64,000 bases of DNA. Origin: Methylorubrum extorquens (lineage in GTDB: Bacteria > Pseudomonadota > Alphaproteobacteria > Rhizobiales > Beijerinckiaceae). Within the stretch, counting starts at the first letter, position 1. Each line of letters begins with the position of its first letter. Position numbers and translations under genes: made by a program. Positions 9,334 through 18,192 of this stretch are shown in pieces. The stretch spans positions 4,408,001-4,472,000 of the forward strand of contig NZ_JALJXF010000001.1 of assembly GCF_024169925.1 (NCBI RefSeq). The letters run 5' to 3'. The notes under the pieces are model-generated. The model did no database searches. It worked only from the letters and a program-made list of their open reading frames with translations, and was not told the DNA's origin.

Positions 9334-10197
9334 TCAGCTTGCCGGATTGCGCGCCGTGACGATCCACGCGGCGGCGTCCATCATCACTGACCGCTCGCTG
9401 GCGCGGCCCGCGAAGGCGGCACGAACCGCGGCCAAGGCGCGGGCGCGGATGTCGTCGGGCTGATCAGCGAGTGCGCGTGCCAGCGGGCCGACCTCGAACG
9501 TCATCTCCACCGCGTCGTCGATTGCCGCGTCCCGCGTCTCGCCCTCGCCGAACGGGACGGAAGCATCGAAGGGCGCGATATCGATATCGGTGAAGCCGGC
9601 CGCCGACAGGATGCGCTCCACCCGCCCGCGGTCGCCGAACGCGAAAGGGCTAGGTGCCTCGGGATCGGGCCGCGCAGTCGGCGGGACGATGTCGTTGATC
9701 GCGCTCATCGGGAGGCGCACCCAATCGTTCTCGGCCGCGCCGCGCCAACAGACGAAGGCGACCCGGCCGCCCGGCCGGAGCGCGCGGCGCAGATGCTCGA
9801 ACGTCCCTATCGGATCGTCGAAGAACATCACCCCGAACCGCGAGAACAGGATGTCGAACGCGCCCTCGGGCAGCGCGACGCTGCCGGCGTCGGCCAGCTG
9901 GAACATGGCCGGCATATCCCTTGGCGCGAGGGCGCGAGCTCTGCCGATCAGCGGTTCGGATATGTCCACGCCCAGCACGTGCCCCTTCGCGCCGACACGG
10001 GCGGCCAGAGCGAAACTCGATGCGCCAGCGCCGCAGCCGACGTCGAGCACGTGCTCGCCCGCCGCGGGCGCGGCGGCTTCGAGAGCGGCCTTACCGAACG
10101 GAGCCAGCATGGCTTCGAGCCGGGCTTGGTAAGCGACCCAGCGCCCCCCGTCCTGACCCTTCCAATCGGCGGCCTGAACGGCATCTCGCTCCGCCAT
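9334..10197 (-). CDS. Class I SAM-dependent methyltransferase
   Basis: A 287-residue protein with the class I motif I HVLDVGCGAGASSFALA (residues about 48-64), acidic motif LGVDIS and post-I/II segments GAFDILFSRFGVMFF, resembling UbiE/COQ5-type Methyltransf_25 proteins. Substrate unknown. It is transcribed divergently from the flavoprotein at 10341 across a shared 143-nt AT-rich control region, so the two are probably co-regulated. Confidence 0.87.
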   Translation of the reverse strand: MAERDAVQAADWKGQDGGRWVAYQARLEAMLAPFGKAALEAAAPAAGEHVLDVGCGAGASSFALAARVGAKGHVLGVDISEPLIGRARALAPRDMPAMFQLADAGSVALPEGAFDILFSRFGVMFFDDPIGTFEHLRRALRPGGRVAFVCWRGAAENDWVRLPMSAINDIVPPTARPDPEAPSPFAFGDRGRVERILSAAGFTDIDIAPFDASVPFGEGETRDAAIDDAVEMTFEVGPLARALADQPDDIRARALAAVRAAFAGRASERSVMMDAAAWIVTARNPAS

Positions 10198-10218
10198 GTC
10201 AAACCCTTCTCGAAAAAT

Positions 10219-10238
10219 AAATTGCGTTCAAAATTTAT
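10219..10238. promoter_or_regulatory. AT-rich operator-like palindrome B (AAATT-N8-AATTTAT)
   Basis: Same 5+8+7 layout as the site at 8111-8130, placed in the divergent promoter region 22 nt upstream of the methyltransferase start. The half-sites are identical while the 8-nt spacer differs, as expected of a protein-binding site rather than a copied segment. Confidence 0.45.
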
Positions 10239-10340
10239 ATTCTTATAAAGTCGGCGAACGCAAGCCAAAGGGGAAGGCCGCCGAAGCGGTCGCGCGCCAG
10301 ACTTGGCCCCCCCGCCATTCGCGACGCGGAGCTCATCACC

Positions 10341-11234
10341 ATGGATGATGTGATCATCATCGGCGGCAGCTTTGCCGGCCTCGCCGGCGCCCTGCAGCTC
10401 GGCCGTGCCCGCCGCAAGGTCACCGTTCTCGACACCGGCCTGCCGCGTAACCGCTTCGCTGGCCATTCGCACGGCCTGCTCGGCCACGACCACAAGCCAC
10501 CATCGGACATCCTGGCCGAGGCGCGCCGGCAGTTGGCGCGCTACCCCACGATCAGGCTGGTCAGCGCGCGGGCCGACAGCGTTTCCGGAGCCATCGACGA
10601 TTTTTCCGTCCTGACCGGCGATGGCGAAAGCCTCGGGGCGCGCCGCCTGATCCTGAGCTATGGCGTCGCCGATCAAATGCCCGCTGTCCCGGGCTTTGCC
10701 GAAGGCTGGGGCAAGTCCATCGTGCCATGCCCCTATTGCGACGGCTTCGAGGTCGCGGGCCGGCACTGGGGCCTTGTCTGGTCCGGGCCCCAGTCGAACA
10801 ACTTTGCCAAGCTGTATCGCGATTGGACCGACACGTTGACGCTCTTCGCCGACGGTCACGACATCAAGCCCGACATCCGCGCCAGTCTGGCGAGCCGCAA
10901 CGTACCTGTCGTGGATGGCCGGATCGTCGAGGTCGTGAATCACGGGGGCGATGCTGCCGGCGTCATTGTCGACACCGGCCTCCATGTCCCGGTCGACATC
11001 CTGTTCGCGCATCCTCGCAACAAGCCCTCGGCACGCCTGCATGAAACACTGGGCCTCGCCACGGTCGACACGCCCGGCGGCATCGCCCTCAAGGTCGACG
11101 AGCGCCGCGAAACCAACGTGCCCGGCATCTACGCCGCCGGTGACCTCGCCACCCCCGGAATGCCCTCAGTCACCCAGGCATCATCGCAAGGTGCGATGGC
11201 GGGCATCTTCGCCCAGCAATCGATGGTGGTTTGA
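10341..11234 (+). CDS. NAD(P)/FAD-dependent oxidoreductase, thioredoxin-reductase-like
   Basis: A 297-residue flavoprotein of the small TrxR-like group. FAD motif GGSFAGLAGALQLGRA (residues 7-22), redox-type CPYC followed by DGFEVAG near residue 132, and the C-terminal FAD motif IYAAGDLATPGMPSVTQASSQG. CPYC replaces the CATC/CAVC typical of true TrxB, and I see no clear NADPH-binding GGGDSA motif (WSGPQSNN is in its place), so disulfide or another electron donor/acceptor pair is uncertain. It is divergent from the methyltransferase. Confidence 0.82.
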   Translation: MDDVIIIGGSFAGLAGALQLGRARRKVTVLDTGLPRNRFAGHSHGLLGHDHKPPSDILAEARRQLARYPTIRLVSARADSVSGAIDDFSVLTGDGESLGARRLILSYGVADQMPAVPGFAEGWGKSIVPCPYCDGFEVAGRHWGLVWSGPQSNNFAKLYRDWTDTLTLFADGHDIKPDIRASLASRNVPVVDGRIVEVVNHGGDAAGVIVDTGLHVPVDILFAHPRNKPSARLHETLGLATVDTPGGIALKVDERRETNVPGIYAAGDLATPGMPSVTQASSQGAMAGIFAQQSMVV

Positions 11235-11497
11235 GAGCGGCGGTGGATGCCGCTTAAACCCCGCTGCCCACCCGAAGCCTGTTGCCAAACTCCAGGAGTC
11301 TCGCACCGCTTCCTGCGACCGGGTGGTGTGCGCCGCCATCCACCGCGGCAGCAGCTTTCGATGCGTGCGGCTACTCTTCTTGTGTAAGCAGACCTTCGTG
11401 AGATCGGATGCAGAGGTCCGCCAATGGCGCGAAGCCGTCGTTCAGCGGGTGGATGCTGTTCGGCACGAAGACGGAGGAAGTCCGGGCTTCGATTTCA
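11235..11497. other. Intergenic stretch before the B12 promoter
   Basis: About 260 nt with no supported gene. Reading frames overlapping it from the flavoprotein are shadows. No obvious terminator for the flavoprotein gene was found. Confidence 0.45.
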
Positions 11498-11525
11498 TTG
11501 ACTCGACGCGCGGCCCTGAAATAAC
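11498..11525 (+). promoter_or_regulatory. Predicted sigma-70 promoter of the B12 operon
   Basis: TTGACT at 11498-11503, a 16-nt spacer, and AATAAC at 11520-11525 (5/6 and 4/6 consensus matches). It sits just upstream of the cobalamin riboswitch, as expected for the leader promoter. Confidence 0.45.
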
Positions 11526-11534
11526 ACTCGCTTG

Positions 11535-11706
11535 ACGGTTCCCCTCGGGGATCAAAAGGGAACGCGGTGAGGGCGAAAGCTCAATGCCGCGGCTGCCCCC
11601 GCAACTGTAAGCGGCGAGCCTTCCGCCACCATGTCACTGGGCAGCCTCGCCCGGGAAGACGGTGAGAGGGCAGCGACCCGCGAGCCAGGAGACCTGCCGT
11701 CAGTCG
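11535..11706 (+). promoter_or_regulatory. Cobalamin (AdoCbl) riboswitch
   Basis: Conserved blocks appear in order: GGGAACGCGGTGAGGGC near 11558, AATGCCGCGGCTGCCCC near 11583, GCCCCCGCAACTGTAA at 11595-11610, GGGAAGAC near 11653 and the B12 box AGCCAGGAGACCTGCC at 11683-11698. These define the standard class I cobalamin aptamer. It lies 130 nt ahead of btuB, so it is expected to switch off the whole uptake operon when adenosylcobalamin is abundant. Exact ends depend on the outer helix and are approximate. Confidence 0.96.
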
Positions 11707-11836
11707 TGGTCACACGCGAAACGCGTCGGGCGGGGTGTCCTGGCGGGTGTCGAAGCGGCGTGATCCCATCGGGACGCGAGCGCCGAGGCCTCGTTCGCGG
11801 TGACGTGCCACTGCCGTTGCCCGAGGCCCTGTCGCC

Positions 11837-13816
11837 GTGCCCCATCTCTGCCGATCCGCGCTTCGCGGAGCGCTGGCTTTGTCCTGCGCCCTTCCCATCC
11901 TCGCCTGCGCTCCCGCCGCGGCCCAGCAAACCGCCGCCCCCTTCGCTGCCGCCCCGGCCGGCGTCGAGACCACCCTCGACGAAATCTCGGTCGCGGCGAC
12001 CGGCGTGCCGACACCGACCGCCCAGGTGGGATCGAGCGTGACCGTGCTGACCGAGCGGACACTCGAACAGCAGCAGCGCCGCACCGTGCCGGACGCGCTC
12101 CAGCAGGTGCCGGGCCTCAACGTCGTTCAGACGGGTGGTCCCGGCGGCCAGACCTCCGTCTTCATCCGAGGCGCCAACTCCAACCACACCAAGGTGCTGA
12201 TCGATGGCATCGACGCGACCGACCCGTCGAACGGCAACGGGTCGTTCGACTTCGGCCAACTCCTGACGGACGACCTCGCGCGCATCGAGGTGCTGCGCGG
12301 CCCCCAGAGCGGCCTCTACGGCTCGGACGCCATCGGCGGCGTGATTTCCTTCACGACCAAGCGCGGCGAGGGGCCGGCGCGGGCGTCGCTGCGCCTGGAG
12401 GGCGGCTCGTTCGGGACCTTCAACCAGTCGGGTCGGATCAGCGGTGCCGAGAACGGCTTCGACTACTCGGTCTCGGTCGCCCATTTCCGGGCGGCCGCAA
12501 CCCCCGTCACGCCGCCCGACCTCGTGCCGTTCGGGCGCCCGATCCATCCGAACTTCTACGACAACGAGACCGTCTCGGCGAAGTTCGGCTACCAGTTCAC
12601 CGACACGTTCCGCATCAACTCGGTCACGCGCTTCATCAACTCACGGCTGCTGCTGACCGGCGACGACTTCAGCACCTTCCCGGCGGCACCCGCGGCCTTC
12701 CGCAGCGAGGCGGCGGTCCAGCAAATCTTCACCCGCAACGAGGCCGAGTGGACGCCGTTCGCCGGCTTCCACAACATCCTCGCCATCAACTACTCGAACC
12801 TGTTCAACCGGCAGCAGGGGCCTCTCGATCCGCTGGCGACACCCGACGGGACCACGGGCTTGGGCGAACGGACACGCTTTGAGTATCGCGGCGACTATCT
12901 GCTCTCACCCGGCAACATCGTGTTGTTCGGCGCCCAGCGGGACGAGGAGAGCCTGTTCACGACCTCGCCGGGCTCCGTTCCCGACTCCTTGCGGGCGAGG
13001 AACGGCAACACCGCGGGTTACGGCGAGGTGCAGCTCACGCCGTTCAACCGCGCCTTCCTCGTCGCCAATCTCCGCCATGACGAGAACGACCAGTTCGGCC
13101 CGGCCACCACATTCCGGGTCGCACCGAGTTACATCTTGCCGTTCACGGACACGCGCCTGAAGGGCAGCGTCGGGACGGGCTTCAAGGCGCCGACGCTGAG
13201 CCAACTCTACCAGAGCTTCCCGGCGTTCAACTTCTTCGCCAACCCGAACCTCAAGCCCGAGGAGAGCCTCGGCTACGATGCGGGCTTCGAGCAGCCGCTC
13301 GGCGACCGGGTTCTGGTCGGAGCCACCTATTACCGCAACGACTTCACCAACCTCATCAACACCAACGCGAGCTTCACCTCGAACGAGAACGTCGGCAAGG
13401 CCGTATCCTACGGTGCGGAGGCGTTCGCCTCGGTCCGGTTCACGGAGACGCTGTCGGGCCGCGTCGATTACACCAACACGGTCACCAAGAACGAGATCAC
13501 CAACCAGGAGCTTCTGCGCCGACCGCGACACAAGGGCAGCGCCACGGCGTTCTGGAACCCTTCGCCGGGCCTGAGCTTCAGCGGCACGGTGATCGTGCTC
13601 GGTTCCTTCGTCGACGGCAACCGGGACTTCTCCGTTCCACGCCTGAAGAACCCTGGCTTCACCCTCGTCAACCTCGCGGTCAACTACGATGTCAGCGAGA
13701 CGGTCAGCGTGTTCGGGCGCATCGATAACCTGTTCGACCGTCGCTACGAGAATCCGACGGGGTTCCTCGGGCCGGGGCTCGCCGTCTACGGCGGCGTGCG
13801 CCTGACCAGCTTCTGA
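11837..13816 (+). CDS. btuB: TonB-dependent vitamin B12 receptor
   Basis: A 659-residue outer-membrane receptor. The signal peptide ends near LACAPAAAQQ, followed by a TonB-box-like TTLDEISVAATG, a plug domain (about residues 60-170; VPDALQQVPGLNVVQTGGPGGQTSVFIRGANSNHTKVLIDGIDATDPS is its core) and a 22-strand barrel ending in a terminal aromatic residue (YGGVRLTSF). GTG start at 11837 has only a weak ribosome-binding site, consistent with riboswitch control of initiation. It captures cobalamin and passes it, with TonB energy, to the periplasmic BtuF encoded next. Confidence 0.93.
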   Translation: MPHLCRSALRGALALSCALPILACAPAAAQQTAAPFAAAPAGVETTLDEISVAATGVPTPTAQVGSSVTVLTERTLEQQQRRTVPDALQQVPGLNVVQTGGPGGQTSVFIRGANSNHTKVLIDGIDATDPSNGNGSFDFGQLLTDDLARIEVLRGPQSGLYGSDAIGGVISFTTKRGEGPARASLRLEGGSFGTFNQSGRISGAENGFDYSVSVAHFRAAATPVTPPDLVPFGRPIHPNFYDNETVSAKFGYQFTDTFRINSVTRFINSRLLLTGDDFSTFPAAPAAFRSEAAVQQIFTRNEAEWTPFAGFHNILAINYSNLFNRQQGPLDPLATPDGTTGLGERTRFEYRGDYLLSPGNIVLFGAQRDEESLFTTSPGSVPDSLRARNGNTAGYGEVQLTPFNRAFLVANLRHDENDQFGPATTFRVAPSYILPFTDTRLKGSVGTGFKAPTLSQLYQSFPAFNFFANPNLKPEESLGYDAGFEQPLGDRVLVGATYYRNDFTNLINTNASFTSNENVGKAVSYGAEAFASVRFTETLSGRVDYTNTVTKNEITNQELLRRPRHKGSATAFWNPSPGLSFSGTVIVLGSFVDGNRDFSVPRLKNPGFTLVNLAVNYDVSETVSVFGRIDNLFDRRYENPTGFLGPGLAVYGGVRLTSF

Positions 13817-13823
13817 GGTGACG

Positions 13824-14669
13824 ATGCCGTCACGAGCCGTGACCTTTCTGTCGGCGGTCCTGGCCGCCGTGCCCGCGGCCCAGGCCGCCGGCATGGCCGA
13901 GGCGCCGGTGCGCGTGGTCTCGATGAACCTGTGCGCGGACGAGCTCGTCCTGCGGCTCGCCGACCGCGACCAGGTGCTGGCCGTCACCTATCTCGCCGGC
14001 GACCCACGCGGATCGACGGTCTCAGCCGAGGCCGCCGGAGTTCCGGTGACGCGCGGCCTTACCGAGGAGGTTGTCGCGCTCCGGCCAGACCTCGTCATCG
14101 CGGGCGCCTTCACGACGCGCGCGACCGTCGGCATGCTCAAGCGCGTCGGCTCGCCCGTGCTCGAACTCGGCGTGCCGACCGACCTCGACGGCGTGCGTTC
14201 CCAGATCCGGCAGGTCGCGCGAGCGCTCGGGCACCCCGAGCGGGGGGAGGCCTTGGTCGCAGACCTCGATGCCAGGCTCGCGTCGGTTACCCCATCGACA
14301 CGGCCGTTGCGGGCCCTCGTCATGCGCCCGAACGCCTTCACGGTCGCGCCCGGCGGCCTTGGCGACGCGCTCATCCGCGCCGCCGGCCTCGTGAACATGG
14401 CTGCCGAGATGGGCCGCGACCGGTTCGGGCAGGTGCCGCTCGAAGCCGCCGCGCTCGCGAACGCCGACCTGATCGTGACCGACGAGGGAACGCCGGGCAT
14501 GCCTTCGCTCGCCGACACGCTTCTGCACCATCCCGTCTTCCGGGCTCTCGCGCGCAGGGGTCGGACCGTCTCCATCCCGAACCGCTTCTGGACCTGTCCG
14601 GGCCCTCAGGTCGCCGAGGTCGTGGCGCAGCTGGCGGCCGCCGCGAACGCGCGGGCGCCTCGGCCATGA
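13824..14669 (+). CDS. btuF: Cobalamin ABC transporter substrate-binding protein
   Basis: A 281-residue periplasmic binding protein of the BtuF/FecB-like (helical backbone) class. It has a signal peptide with hydrophobic core FLSAVLAAVPAAQAAG, then VRVVSMNLCADELVLRLAD, a beginning typical of BtuF homologues, and a central GVPTDLDGVRSQIRQVARALG helix. I chose ATG 13824 over the GTG at 13818 because GAGG at 13815-13818, overlapping the btuB stop, is then correctly spaced. The stop overlaps btuC by 4 nt. Confidence 0.87.
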   Translation: MPSRAVTFLSAVLAAVPAAQAAGMAEAPVRVVSMNLCADELVLRLADRDQVLAVTYLAGDPRGSTVSAEAAGVPVTRGLTEEVVALRPDLVIAGAFTTRATVGMLKRVGSPVLELGVPTDLDGVRSQIRQVARALGHPERGEALVADLDARLASVTPSTRPLRALVMRPNAFTVAPGGLGDALIRAAGLVNMAAEMGRDRFGQVPLEAAALANADLIVTDEGTPGMPSLADTLLHHPVFRALARRGRTVSIPNRFWTCPGPQVAEVVAQLAAAANARAPRP

Positions 14670-15712
14670 ACGCGCCCGTTCGGACCATCGCCGATCCCGT
14701 CTCGCGACGCCCGGACACGCTGCGCGTCCGCGGTGCCGTCGTCGCCGTCCTCGGCGTCGCGATCCTCACCCTGACGCTCGCCTCGGTCGCGATCGGCTAT
14801 GCACCCTTCGACGTGCCGGCCGCGTTCGCGGACCTCGTTGCCGGTCAGACCACACTGCCCGCGATGGTGCTGTGGGAATTGCGTGTCCCGCGAGCGCTTC
14901 TCGGTGGCCTCGTCGGGTTCAGCCTCGGCCTGACCGGCGCGGCGATGCAGGGCTACCTGCGCAACCCGCTGGCCGACCCCGGCATCCTCGGGATCTCCTC
15001 GGCTGCCGCCTTGGGGGCCGTGCTGGTCTTCTACAGCGGGCTTGCCGCCTCGCTGAGCCTGGCCCTGCCGCTCGGCGGCATTGCCGGCGCGGCAGTGGCG
15101 GCGCTGCTCCTCAACGTGCTCGCCGCCCGCGGCAGTTCCACGCTCGGGCTGATCCTGGCCGGCGTCGGCTTGTCGAGCCTGGCAGGCGCCCTGACCGCGC
15201 TGGCGCTCAACCTGTCGCCGAACCCCTACGCGGCCCTGGAGATCGTGTTCTGGCTGATGGGCTCGCTTGCCGACCGCAGCCTCGACCACGTCCTCCTCTG
15301 CCTGCCGCTGATGGTGGTGGGCTGGGGCCTGATGCTCTCGACCGGTTCCGCACTCGACGCTCTCACGCTCGGGGAGGACACCGCGGCGAGCCTCGGGATC
15401 GGCCTCGTCTCAGTCCGCCTGCGCCTCGTCACCGGCGCGGCGCTCGCCGTCGGCAGCGGGGTGGCGGTCTCCGGCGCCATCGGCTTCGTCGGCCTCGTCG
15501 TGCCGCACCTGATGCGTCCGCTCGTCGGGGCCCGGCCCGGCGCCAACCTGTTGCCGAGCGGCCTCGCCGGCGCTGTCCTCGTGCTCGCCGCCGACATCGG
15601 CGTGCGCCTGCTCGCCACCCGGCCCGAGCTGAAGCTCGGCGTGGTGACCGCGCTCGTCGGGGCGCCATTCCTGATCGTCCTTCTGCTGCGCAACCGCGGG
15701 AGGCCGGCATGA
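14666..15712 (+). CDS. btuC: Cobalamin/iron-type ABC transporter permease (FecCD family)
   Basis: A 348-residue inner-membrane permease with about 10 TM helices. FecCD signatures include VLWELRVPRALLGGLVGFSLGLTGAAMQGYLRNPLADPGILGISSAAALGAV and GAIGFVGLVVPHLMRP. The start is the ATGA overlap with btuF, and btuD begins in the same way at the 3' end. With BtuD it forms the type II importer for cobalamin. Confidence 0.92.
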   Translation: MNAPVRTIADPVSRRPDTLRVRGAVVAVLGVAILTLTLASVAIGYAPFDVPAAFADLVAGQTTLPAMVLWELRVPRALLGGLVGFSLGLTGAAMQGYLRNPLADPGILGISSAAALGAVLVFYSGLAASLSLALPLGGIAGAAVAALLLNVLAARGSSTLGLILAGVGLSSLAGALTALALNLSPNPYAALEIVFWLMGSLADRSLDHVLLCLPLMVVGWGLMLSTGSALDALTLGEDTAASLGIGLVSVRLRLVTGAALAVGSGVAVSGAIGFVGLVVPHLMRPLVGARPGANLLPSGLAGAVLVLAADIGVRLLATRPELKLGVVTALVGAPFLIVLLLRNRGRPA

Positions 15713-16524
15713 GCCTCGGTCTCCACGACGTCCGGGTCACGCTGGATGGCCGGACGATCCTGTCGGACATCGACCTTGTGCTGGAGCGCGGCCGCTTCGT
15801 CGGGCTGGTCGGGCCGAACGGCGCCGGCAAGACCACGCTCCTGCGCGTCCTGGCGGCGCTGGTCGCGCCGGCCCGAGGCCGCGTCATCCTCGAAGGCCGA
15901 GCGCTGTCCAGCCTGAACCGCGACGAACGGGCCCGCCGCGTCGCCGCCCTGTTCCAGGGTGCCGGCATCGGCTGGCCGATGCGCGTGCGCGAGATCGTGG
16001 CGCTCGGCCGCCTGCCGCACCGCCGTGCCTTCGCGGGGTTCTCGGACGCCGACGCGGTCGCCGTTGCGCGGGCGATGGAGCGTACCGACATCGGGCACCT
16101 CGCCGACCGGACCGAGCCGACCCTGTCGTCGGGCGAGCGCATGCGCGCGCTGCTCGCCCGGGCGCTCGCGGTCGAGGCCGATTGGTTGCTGGCCGACGAA
16201 CCGGTCACGGCCCTCGACCCCGCCCACCAGCTCGACGCCATGGCCCTGCTGCGCGCTGCGTCGCGCGACGGCGTCGGGGTCGTCGCCGTCTTACACGACC
16301 TCGCCCTCGCGGCCCGGTTCTGCGACCGGATCGTCGTGCTGTCCGGCGGCCGGCTGGTCGCGGACGGGCGGCCGGAGGAGGCGTTGACCGATTCCTTGCT
16401 TGCCCGCGTGTTCGGCGTCACGGCGGAGCGGGGCGAGGCCGCGGACGGAACCCGATACATCCTGCCCTGGGCGCGTTCCGGGGCGACGAAGGAGAAGAGC
16501 GATGGCGCCATCATCCCAGGCTGA
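15709..16524 (+). CDS. btuD: Cobalamin ABC transporter ATP-binding protein
   Basis: A 271-residue ABC ATPase: Walker A GPNGAGKTT (residues about 37-45), Q-loop FQGAGIGW, signature LSSGERMRALLARALA, Walker B WLLADEP and switch His in AVLHDLALAARF. It energises BtuC. The start overlaps the btuC stop (ATGA). The 3' end overlaps the next gene by 23 nt. Confidence 0.92.
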   Translation: MSLGLHDVRVTLDGRTILSDIDLVLERGRFVGLVGPNGAGKTTLLRVLAALVAPARGRVILEGRALSSLNRDERARRVAALFQGAGIGWPMRVREIVALGRLPHRRAFAGFSDADAVAVARAMERTDIGHLADRTEPTLSSGERMRALLARALAVEADWLLADEPVTALDPAHQLDAMALLRAASRDGVGVVAVLHDLALAARFCDRIVVLSGGRLVADGRPEEALTDSLLARVFGVTAERGEAADGTRYILPWARSGATKEKSDGAIIPG

Positions 16525-17482
16525 TGCGGTCACGGACCTGCTGCGTGAAGCCTTGGCGGCCCCCGGCACCGCCTGGAGCCTCGGCAGCTTCGGCGCCATC
16601 GCCGAGTTCATGCGCGATCCGGACGAGGCGGTCTCGGCCCTGCCGGACGACCGTCTCGGCATGGCGACCGAACGCGGCGCCATCGCCTTGAGCGCCTGTC
16701 CCGACCTGCGCCCCGTCGCCTACGAGACCTCGGTCGCGTCCGGCTGGAACCACGCCGTCGCTCTATGTCTGCCGGAGGCGACCTGCGCCATGACCCGGCG
16801 CGGCGTGGTGACGGAGCTCGGTCCCGACCGGGAGGCCGCCCGCGAAACGGACCGGAATGCCATCCTGTTCGACCTGGGCCTGGATTTGCTCGCGGTCGAC
16901 GCCTGCGTGCGCACGAGCGACCCGGAGGCCATCTCCTGCCTTCGGTCGGGGGCCGGGCGGCCCCTGTTCGATCCCGCCAACCCCATCGGTCGGCATCTCG
17001 TCGCCATGAGTCCGCATCGCGTTTTCCTCGCGCGGCTCGGGCGCATCGAGGTCTACGCCCCGATCCCGGGACCTGGCGGCACGAGCCCGGAGGGTCCGCA
17101 CACCCACGTCCTGCCCAAGCTCCTGCGCAGCGGGCGCACGCATGCGGCGACGACGCCGATCCCGGCGGGCTGGGTGCCCTGCGCTGCCCTCCACCCAGCC
17201 CACCCCTACAAGGACATGATGGGCCAGCGGATCGCCTTCGACGCCAGCCGGCATGCGGACTTCCAGGAGTTGCTCGACCGCTGGGGCGATCCGGACCTGC
17301 TCGCGGTCAAGCGTGGCGGGGAGCATCATCCGGACAGCCAAGTGTCGAGCCGTCACGCCCAAGCGGCCCGTCGCGTGGCCGAGATCCAGGCCCGCTTCCT
17401 CCGCGGCGAGGTCATCGAGGCCGATCCCGAGGCCGATGAGGACGAGGCCGATGAGGACGAGGCCGCCGCCGACCATGCCTGA
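16502..17482 (+). CDS. Conserved protein of unknown function in B12 operon
   Basis: A 326-residue soluble protein that I do not assign to a characterised family (it resembles DUF6925-type proteins of alphaproteobacteria from memory). Conserved-looking stretches are GTAWSLGSFGAIAEFMRDPDE, GRPLFDPANPIGRHLVAMSPHRVFLARLGRIEVYAPIPGPGG, GPHTHVLPKLL and HPAHPYKD; several His/Asp clusters could bind metal or a corrinoid-like ligand. The extreme C-terminus is a strongly acidic Ala-Asp-Glu tail encoded by a short direct repeat near 17430-17465. GAAGGAGAAGAG precedes ATG 16502, inside btuD. Tight coupling implies a role in B12 use or handling; that is inference. Confidence 0.8.
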   Translation: MAPSSQADAVTDLLREALAAPGTAWSLGSFGAIAEFMRDPDEAVSALPDDRLGMATERGAIALSACPDLRPVAYETSVASGWNHAVALCLPEATCAMTRRGVVTELGPDREAARETDRNAILFDLGLDLLAVDACVRTSDPEAISCLRSGAGRPLFDPANPIGRHLVAMSPHRVFLARLGRIEVYAPIPGPGGTSPEGPHTHVLPKLLRSGRTHAATTPIPAGWVPCAALHPAHPYKDMMGQRIAFDASRHADFQELLDRWGDPDLLAVKRGGEHHPDSQVSSRHAQAARRVAEIQARFLRGEVIEADPEADEDEADEDEAAADHA

Positions 17483-18059
17483 CCCTGGCCGTCAGCGGGT
17501 GGTCGGACTGATCGGCTGTCCCGGAGCGGGCAAGACGACCTACGCGCGTCGGTTCGACCCGCTGGATGGCTGGGTGCACCTGACGCTGGACGACCTTCGG
17601 CAGGCGCTCTGGCCACCGGACCGACAGGTCTACTGGGCGGTGCGCGGCGGCGGCCGGGACCGGCAGGCCCAGCGGCTCCTCCATGCGGTGAAGGTCGCCG
17701 CTCTCGACACCGCCCTCGCTCAGGGCTTCAGCGTGGTGATGGCGGACACCCACCTGACCCGCTCCGTGTTCGAGGACGAGCTTGATGTCGTCGAACGACA
17801 CGGCCTTGCCGTCGAGTGGAAGGTGTTCGACGTGCCCTGGGAGGTGCTTCTCGCTCGGAACGCGGCGCGCGGCGCTGTCGACCCGTCGCACCTGCAGCCC
17901 GAGGCCGTGCTGCGGTTCGCCTACGACGCCTTCAACGCGCCTGATGCGTGGTGGCGGACTCTTCCCCCTGCCCAGGTCGAGTACATCGAGCTTTCACTGG
18001 CGGAAGCCGAAGCCCGGCACGGTCTGGCACCTGGGACCCGGACGTCTCCCGCGAGCTGA
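17475..18059 (+). CDS. P-loop kinase/ATPase (polynucleotide-kinase-like)
   Basis: A 194-residue single-domain P-loop protein. Walker A is GCPGAGKTTYARRF at the very N-terminus, followed by the DDLR segment and VVMADTHLTRSVFEDEL, then an Arg-rich lid (LLARNAARGAVDPSHL), the pattern of the T4 Pnk/zeta-like small-molecule or nucleic-acid 5'-kinases. It overlaps the preceding gene by 8 nt and is the last gene of the B12 operon. Substrate unknown; cobinamide-type kinases belong to a different family, so a direct salvage role should not be assumed. Confidence 0.75.
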   Translation: MPDPGRQRVVGLIGCPGAGKTTYARRFDPLDGWVHLTLDDLRQALWPPDRQVYWAVRGGGRDRQAQRLLHAVKVAALDTALAQGFSVVMADTHLTRSVFEDELDVVERHGLAVEWKVFDVPWEVLLARNAARGAVDPSHLQPEAVLRFAYDAFNAPDAWWRTLPPAQVEYIELSLAEAEARHGLAPGTRTSPAS

Positions 18060-18192
18060 CCGGCTGCGTTCCCTTGCTTTCACCTTTGGAACCGGTTTCC
18101 ACTTCGCCGGAATGCGCTCTAGCCACTCCGTCGAGGACGCGGCCCGGCACTTGGCCGTCGAGGCGTCGGCTGGAGCACCCCTTCCTTCCTGA

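Noticed and set aside
17430..17465. Tandem short direct repeat at the end of the B12-operon unknown gene
   Set aside because: It only encodes the acidic Ala-Asp-Glu tail; no sign of a CRISPR, iteron or regulatory role.
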